Part shown: one piece after another, positions 59,660 through 64,000 of the stretch
How positions within the stretch are numbered: the stretch's first letter is position 1
Layout of the letters: the number at the start of each line of letters is the position of its first letter
Source of the DNA: Streptomyces sp. ACA25
GTDB taxonomy: Bacteria > Actinomycetota > Actinomycetes > Streptomycetales > Streptomycetaceae
Reading direction: 5' to 3'
Assembly (NCBI RefSeq): GCF_028200735.1
Contig: NZ_JAQKPV010000012.1
Location: 62,001-126,000 of the forward strand
Length of the DNA: 64,000 bases
The notes under the pieces: model-generated
Told to the model about the DNA's origin: nothing
Database searches by the model: none
What the model saw: the letters and a program-made list of their open reading frames with translations, nothing else
Translations under genes and position numbers: made by a program

Positions 59660-60781
59660 GTGACACCGGACATCACCCCCTATCAGCCCTCGATCCCGGA
59701 ATCCGCCCTGACCGACTTGCGGGAACGGCTGGCCCGGACCCGCTGGCCGGAGGCGGAGACGGTCGGGGACTGGTCCCAGGGAACCCCGCTCGCCTTCGTG
59801 CAGGAGCTGTGCGATTACTGGGCGAACGAGTACGACTGGCGGGCCACCGAGGCCCGACTGGCGGCGCTGCCGCAGTTCCGCACCAGTATCGACGGCCTCG
59901 GGGTGCACTTCCTCCATGTGCGGTCGTCCAACCCGGACGCGACCCCGTTGCTGATGACGCACGGCTGGCCGAGCACCGTGGTCGAGTTCCTCGACATCAT
60001 CGAGTTGCTGACCGAACCGGAGGACCCGGCGGACAGCTTCCACGTCGTCTGCCCGTCCCTTCCCGGACACGGTTTCAGCGACCGCCCCGACCGGACGGGA
60101 TGGTCGGTGGGGCGCATCGCCGACGCCTGGGCCGAGCTGATGGCAGGTCTGGGGTACGACCGCTACCTCGCCCACGGCGGGGACTGGGGCTCGTGGGTCT
60201 CGGCGGCGCTGGGCACCAACGACCCCCGGCATGTGGCGGGCGTCCACCTCACGATGCCGTTGGCCCGGCCCCCGGAGCGGCAGGTGGAGCTGGACGAGCG
60301 GGACCGGGCCGCGATGGCGCGCATGGCGGGCTTCGGGAAGAACCGGTCGGGTTACGCCGCCATCCAGTCGACCCGGCCGCAGGCACTCGGCTACGGCCTG
60401 AACGATTCCCCGGCCGCGCTGCTCGGGTGGATCGCCGACCGGTTCTGGGCCTGGGCCGATCATGACGGCGACCTCACCAAGGCCGTGGGGCGGGACCGGC
60501 TGCTGGACATCGTCACCATGTACTGGCTCACCGGCACCGGCACCTCCTCGCTGAGGCTGTTCTGGGAGAGCTTCGACAGTGAGCCGATGCATCCGGTGGA
60601 GGTGCCCGTCGGCTGCTCGGTCTTCCCCAAGGATGCCTGGCTGCCCCGGGCGTGGGCCGCGGAACGCTTCACCGACCTGCGCTACTGGAAGGACCTCGAC
60701 AGCGGCGGGCATTTCGCCGCGCTGGAACGGCCCGAAGTGCTCGCGGCAGAGCTGCGGGTGTTCTCCAGGATGCTGCGATGA
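59660..60781 (+). CDS. Epoxide hydrolase (microsomal-type alpha/beta hydrolase)
   Basis: 373 aa. N-terminal epoxide-hydrolase extension (ITPYQPSIPESALTDLRERLARTRWPE, YWANEYDWRATEARLAALPQF) then the alpha/beta hydrolase with oxyanion motif HGWP (101-104), nucleophile Asp175 in HGGDWGSW, and catalytic His in SGGHFAALE. Converts epoxides to diols. GTG 59660 with GGGAGGAG. Lies between the CoA enzyme and a secreted barrel gene. Probably acts on an epoxide made by the flavin monooxygenase or P450. Confidence 0.9.
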   Translation: MTPDITPYQPSIPESALTDLRERLARTRWPEAETVGDWSQGTPLAFVQELCDYWANEYDWRATEARLAALPQFRTSIDGLGVHFLHVRSSNPDATPLLMTHGWPSTVVEFLDIIELLTEPEDPADSFHVVCPSLPGHGFSDRPDRTGWSVGRIADAWAELMAGLGYDRYLAHGGDWGSWVSAALGTNDPRHVAGVHLTMPLARPPERQVELDERDRAAMARMAGFGKNRSGYAAIQSTRPQALGYGLNDSPAALLGWIADRFWAWADHDGDLTKAVGRDRLLDIVTMYWLTGTGTSSLRLFWESFDSEPMHPVEVPVGCSVFPKDAWLPRAWAAERFTDLRYWKDLDSGGHFAALERPEVLAAELRVFSRMLR

Positions 60782-60846
60782 GGCCTGTGGACGGCCGTGC
60801 ACCGCGCTTCGACCGGTCCTGGAGCCCGTCCTGCAAGTCTGACGCA

Positions 60847-60876
60847 CCGCCCGGCAGTGGAGGAACCGCCGGGCGG
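60847..60876 (+). terminator. Hairpin between epoxide hydrolase and second barrel gene
   Basis: 9-bp perfect arms (CCGCCCGGC and GCCGGGCGG) with a 12-base loop in the 121-base gap. Could reduce read-through or just be a structured leader for the next gene. Confidence 0.5.
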
Positions 60877-60902
60877 TTGACCGAGGAAGGAGAAGGACGG
60901 GG

Positions 60903-61397
60903 ATGATATCCGTACGGATGCGGACAGCGGCGGCCGTGGCCCTCGTGGGTCTGGTGGGTTCGCTGAGCATGACCACACCGGGCGCGGTGGCGGCCGATTC
61001 CGAAGCGGCTGAGGAGGCGGGCCCCTGGGGCCCGGTCGGCGTCTGGACCGGCACGGTGCAGCACGCCGAAGGCTCGGGCCCGGTGACGCTCTCCTTCACG
61101 CTGGGCGGGAAGGTGTGCCTGACGTCGGGCGGCGGGGAAGGCGGGGGCGGGGAAGGCGAAGGAACCTGGCACTCGACCGGGGGCAACACCTTCAGCTACC
61201 AGGTGGTGGAACGGCTGTTCGCCGAGGACGGGGAGACCGTCGGCTGGGTGCATGTGGACCAGCAGGCACAGCAGCAGGCACACAGCGTGCAGAGCTCCGG
61301 CATGTCCGAGGTCTTCGGCGCGGACGGCACTCCCTGGGGGACGGTGGAGGCCACCGTCTCGGTGACACGGACCGGTTGGCTGCCGAACTGCAGCTGA
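60903..61397 (+). CDS. Secreted allene-oxide-cyclase-like barrel protein (paralogue 2)
   Basis: 164 aa. Signal peptide (MISVRMRTAAAVALVGLVGSL..., cleavage near residue 31), then a beta-barrel: VGVWTGTVQHAEG, VTLSFTLGGKVCL, GTWHSTGGNTFSYQVVERLFAEDGETVGWVHVDQQ. The core aligns with the protein at 52740 (GTW...N.FS..VVE..... DG..VGW...D.) without gaps in the centre, so they are paralogues 8 kb apart. ATG with GGAGAAGGA upstream. Convergent to the 2OG oxygenase. Confidence 0.65.
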   Translation: MISVRMRTAAAVALVGLVGSLSMTTPGAVAADSEAAEEAGPWGPVGVWTGTVQHAEGSGPVTLSFTLGGKVCLTSGGGEGGGGEGEGTWHSTGGNTFSYQVVERLFAEDGETVGWVHVDQQAQQQAHSVQSSGMSEVFGADGTPWGTVEATVSVTRTGWLPNCS

Positions 61398-61418
61398 CGA
61401 CGGCGGCGCAGGCGCGAA

Positions 61419-61462
61419 ACGGCGCCGGGGCCGGGGGCTCCAAGCCCCCGCCCCGGCGCCGT
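61419..61462. terminator. 20-bp hairpin with one bulge between convergent genes
   Basis: Outer 12 bp (61419-61430/61451-61462) and inner 8 bp (61432-61439/61443-61450), with C61431 bulged and a 3-base loop. Bidirectional terminator for the barrel gene and the oxygenase. Confidence 0.75.
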
Positions 61463-61496
61463 CTCGCGCCCGGAGGCACCCGGGCCGGCGGACCGG

Positions 61497-62324
61497 TCAG
61501 GACCACACGGTGAGCACACCGTCGGCCCGCAGTCCGAGGAAGAAGGACAGCGTCACCCTGCGCCCGCCCGTCAGCCGGCCCACCGAGTGGAAGTTGCGCG
61601 GGTCGAAGAGGACGGCGTCCCCGAGCCGGGGAGTCAGGGTGACGGTCGGTTCGTCCTCGACCAGCCGGGAACTGTAGCCGTACCCCTCCCGATGGGCCTC
61701 GTCCGAGGGCTTCCACCGCCGGCGGGATATGACGGCCTCCCCGCCGCCCTCCGGCACGGTCAGGTGGCAGTTGAACGCCAACTGGGCGACGGGCGTCTCG
61801 TCGAGGGCCGTCGGGCACTCACGGGAGATCTCGTCGAAGTGCGTCCGGGCTCCGTTGTTGATCTCACGGATGAGACCGGCGAACAGCGGCCTGCCCTGAG
61901 CACGGGCGGGTTCCACCGGACTCCCCCACGCCCGGGACAAGCGGTCCAGCGCGACGGTGAGCGGGTCCGATCCGGCCAGCAGGGTGGACCGCACCCGGGC
62001 GTCGTGCTCGGCCTGCTCGAAGTACTCACTGCCCAGCGCGCCGGTCTTGTAGTAGTCGTAGGCAGCCGGGCCGAGCTTCGCCATAGGCGGTGTGAACCGG
62101 TAACTCCCCATGGGGTGCTCCTCGATGCCGCGCACCACGCTGTCGCATTCCGCAGGGCTGAAGAAGCCCCTGATGTGCAGCGCGCCGGTGGTGCCCGCGG
62201 CGAGCCCGGTCAACTGCGCCCGGGTCGGCTCACTGGTCTCCACCGCGTCGAACAGGGTGTGGACGGTCATCGCTTCGGTGGAGCTGTCGTAGACGTAGCG
62301 CCCCTGCTGTGCTGCGGTCTGCAT
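61497..62324 (-). CDS. 2-oxoglutarate/Fe(II)-dependent oxygenase
   Basis: 275 aa. Facial triad His162-x-Asp164 (ARTHFDE) and His246 (NFHSVGR), and 2OG-binding Arg256 (GGRRVTLSFFLG). HxD is complete, so it is a hydroxylase or desaturase rather than a halogenase. Prolyl-4-hydroxylase-like fold. Works with the P450 and flavin enzymes as a third oxidation system in the cluster. ATG 62324 with GAAGGGA upstream. Substrate unknown. Confidence 0.88.
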   Translation of the reverse strand: MQTAAQQGRYVYDSSTEAMTVHTLFDAVETSEPTRAQLTGLAAGTTGALHIRGFFSPAECDSVVRGIEEHPMGSYRFTPPMAKLGPAAYDYYKTGALGSEYFEQAEHDARVRSTLLAGSDPLTVALDRLSRAWGSPVEPARAQGRPLFAGLIREINNGARTHFDEISRECPTALDETPVAQLAFNCHLTVPEGGGEAVISRRRWKPSDEAHREGYGYSSRLVEDEPTVTLTPRLGDAVLFDPRNFHSVGRLTGGRRVTLSFFLGLRADGVLTVWS

Positions 62325-62398
62325 GCGTCATTCCCTTCGTAGGGCTGAGGTGGTGCCGGTGGTTCCGTTGCTGTGGCGCTGCCGCCGGTTTCCGATGG

Positions 62399-63436
62399 TC
62401 ACCAGTGCGGGACGTCGAGGAACTCGAGGACCAGGACCGTCCACACGAAGCCGGCCCCCACGCCCATGGCGATCGCCAGATCACCGGGGCGGGGACGGCG
62501 CGACTCGACCAGATGATGCAGACCGATGATCTCGTCGCCGGCTCCCATGTGGCCGAAGTCCTGCGCCCAGTCGTACACCGTGCGTGATCTGTCGACGCCC
62601 AGGCCGTACTGGTAGAAGGAATACTCCACGACGGATTCCGCGACATTCGGATGAATGAAGAACTGGGCGTCGTCCAATGCGATACCCGCGTCGGCGAGTG
62701 CCCTGTCCAGAACTGTCCGGGAGCCTTCCCCGATCTGCTCCCCGACCTGCTCGTAGGAGTTCTCCTCACGCATGAGGAAGGCGTGCTGGCGATTCCCCAG
62801 CTCCACCGGCTTGCCGTCGTGGAACGGTGCGTCGGTCCAGGCCGCTCCCCGGTACAGCGGCTCGAGGGCCGGGGCGCTGTAGGAGGCGCTCGACAGGACC
62901 CGGGCGAAGCCGGCGCGGGAGGACAGCACCAGGGCCCCGGCCCCGTCCCCGTGCGGCTGCTGCCGGTCCGAGGACCAGCGGTCGAAGTACGGCAGCCGGA
63001 ACGCGTCACCGGTGGTGACGAGCGCCGCCCCGGCGTCCGGCCGGGCGGCCAGGTGCGAAGCGGCCGTCTCGACCGCGGCCAGACCTCCGTTGGAGCCCTG
63101 CCGGATCTCGATCGCGGGGGCGTTTCCGCCGACGGTCTCCGCCTGGACGTAGCTCGCCGGTGTCCACAGTTCCTGCCCCTGGTGGCCGACGTAGGCGTGC
63201 AGCACCAGGTCGATGCCACCGCCCTCCAGCCCTGCTCTCCGCACCGCCTCACGCCCCGCCCGGGCGGCCATGACCGGACCGGTCTCGGTGTCGTCGGCGA
63301 CGCGTACCTGCCGGATGCCGTTGGTCACGCTCTCCCGGCTGTCGTACCGGCCCGCGGCGACGGCCTCCTCGGCCGTCTCCACCTGTGGCGGCAGGTAGGA
63401 CCCCAGCCCGGCGACGTAAAGATTGTTCCAGCGCAC
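62399..63436 (-). CDS. KAS III-like ketoacyl synthase/acyltransferase with Ser active site
   Basis: 345 aa, thiolase fold. It starts VRWNNLYVAGLGSYLPP, as in the KAS III-like family of biosynthetic clusters. The nucleophile position in EIRQGSNGGLAAVE is Ser115 instead of Cys. His262 (FIHPN) aligns with the KAS III His. The Asn motif GNTS is replaced by GHMG (His296). Cys-to-Ser KAS III homologues (for example DpsC) act as acyltransferases or starter-unit selectors. GTG 63436 with GAGGAG upstream. Divergent from the OCD-like gene. Confidence 0.88.
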   Translation of the reverse strand: MRWNNLYVAGLGSYLPPQVETAEEAVAAGRYDSRESVTNGIRQVRVADDTETGPVMAARAGREAVRRAGLEGGGIDLVLHAYVGHQGQELWTPASYVQAETVGGNAPAIEIRQGSNGGLAAVETAASHLAARPDAGAALVTTGDAFRLPYFDRWSSDRQQPHGDGAGALVLSSRAGFARVLSSASYSAPALEPLYRGAAWTDAPFHDGKPVELGNRQHAFLMREENSYEQVGEQIGEGSRTVLDRALADAGIALDDAQFFIHPNVAESVVEYSFYQYGLGVDRSRTVYDWAQDFGHMGAGDEIIGLHHLVESRRPRPGDLAIAMGVGAGFVWTVLVLEFLDVPHW

Positions 63437-63611
63437 AGCTCTCTCCTCATTCGGCACCGCACGATTCCGTATCCCTTCCATCGTTCCGCCGGGGTCTCAA
63501 GCCCGGCTCGAGAAGGCCGTGTCGAGGAGGTCTTTAGCAGTTGTCGAGCAGCGGCGACGACGCTTTGCCCGCCCGAAGAACGCTCGAGCCGGCGCCACCG
63601 GAAGGTTGACT

Positions 63612-64000
63612 GTGAAAACTCTGCTGATAACCCAGGACGACATGCACAGAATTATCCGGGAGGCGGGCAGGTCGGAAATACTGAATCGCATCATCTCCCG
63701 GATAACGGAAGGGCTCCGGGACGGATACCGAGAAGGGCTGGCGCTTTCTCCGCTGCGGGACGGTTTCGAACGGCCCTCCCCCGCACCGGGTATCACCGAG
63801 TGGATGCCGCACCGGGTGGCCGGAGAGAGCATCACGATCAAGACGGTGTCCTACAGCCCCGGAAACCCGGCGCTCTTCGGCCTGCCGACCATTCTCGGCA
63901 CCATCACCCGTTTCGACGACACGACCGGACGCCTGGTCGCCGTGGCAGACGGGGTGCTGCCCACCGCCCTGCGGACCGGAGCGGCTTCAGCCGTTGCCAG
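63612..64000 (+). CDS. Ornithine cyclodeaminase/mu-crystallin-like protein (partial)
   Basis: 5' 129 codons of a gene that runs off the window. GTG start, preceded by GGAAGG at about ten bases. The visible part has the family's N-terminal domain (TLLITQDDMHRIIREAGR) and the LVAVADGVLPTALRTGAASAVA block, the signature of OCD-fold enzymes. Members cyclise ornithine, make or break imines, or act as ketimine reductases, using NAD. Its place opposite the Ser-type KAS III suggests the cluster also handles a nitrogen-containing unit. Confidence 0.85.
   Translation, partial: MKTLLITQDDMHRIIREAGRSEILNRIISRITEGLRDGYREGLALSPLRDGFERPSPAPGITEWMPHRVAGESITIKTVSYSPGNPALFGLPTILGTITRFDDTTGRLVAVADGVLPTALRTGAASAVA

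Noticed and set aside
61497..62324. 2OG-dependent halogenase
   Set aside because: The metal triad has the Asp of HxD; halogenases replace it with Gly or Ala.
1..64000. CRISPR array, insertion sequence, prophage or integrated plasmid
   Set aside because: No regularly spaced repeats, transposase, integrase or phage structural genes were seen; the tRNA-Leu has no visible 3' duplicate marking an attachment site.

Overview
This is a very GC-rich chromosomal segment from a Streptomyces-type actinomycete. The evidence is the codon bias, many GTG and TTG starts, an SsgA-family sporulation protein, class F sortase, DUF3618 and DUF2017 genes, a DasR-type operator and a type II polyketide ketoreductase. 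No rRNA, CRISPR array, transposase or integrase was seen. There is one tRNA (Leu, UAG anticodon) and one clear riboswitch (cobalamin).

Positions 1 to about 47 kb look like ordinary core chromosome. In order: a three-subunit xanthine-dehydrogenase-type molybdo-flavoenzyme operon (127-4510) whose large subunit lacks the usual catalytic Glu; an MFS exporter; an endonuclease VIII-type glycosylase; a DEAD/DEAH helicase; an IclR regulator; a secreted-type S16 Ser-Lys protease; hppD with a divergent Lrp/AsnC regulator; a lipoprotein; an SsgA-family gene; two RDD membrane proteins; a secreted M6 metalloprotease; NAD salvage (nicotinamidase and nicotinate phosphoribosyltransferase) back to back with clpS and a DUF2017 gene; an alanine/cation symporter; a sulfur module (JAMM protease, Cys-rich leader peptide, CysO-like carrier, CysM-like synthase); a RodA-type SEDS protein; an MBL hydrolase; divergent GlcNAc PTS genes around a DasR-like site; rph and rdgB; a sortase pair; HAD phosphatase; Bcp; DUF3618 and GroES-like genes; a bifunctional penicillin-binding protein; an SGNH hydrolase; a DUF445 protein; tRNA-Leu; OsmC; B12-controlled cbtBA; an isoaspartyl-methyltransferase-like protein; a small monooxygenase; and a CofC/FbiD-like guanylyltransferase.

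From about 47.5 kb to the right edge the window is accessory and reads as one side of an aromatic polyketide gene cluster. A minus-strand operon encodes an ActIII-type ketoreductase (exactly 261 aa, with S144/Y157/K161), an ActVB-type flavin reductase and an ActIV-like MBL hydrolase. Opposite it lie an SRPBCC protein, an ActVA-ORF5-type flavin hydroxylase and a secreted small beta-barrel protein. Next come a ferredoxin reductase, ferredoxin and P450 set, a DrrAB-type exporter, an AMACR-like CoA enzyme, an epoxide hydrolase, a second secreted barrel paralogue, a 2OG-Fe(II) oxygenase, a KAS III homologue with Ser in place of the active-site Cys, and the start of an ornithine-cyclodeaminase-like gene that runs off the right end. 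A 63-aa orphan peptide (48189-48380) sits at the left margin. The minimal PKS (KS, CLF, ACP) is not in the window, so the product cannot be named.

The most interesting items are: a predicted leaderless Cys-rich leader peptide in front of cysO-cysM, with a hairpin starting right after its last Cys codon; a CysO with an 11-residue tail beyond its GlyGly that would need the adjacent JAMM protease; the Glu-less molybdo-subunit; and, in the cluster, a ketoreductase with an altered stereocontrol motif, a Ser-type KAS III next to an AMACR-like enzyme, two secreted barrel paralogues and the orphan peptide.
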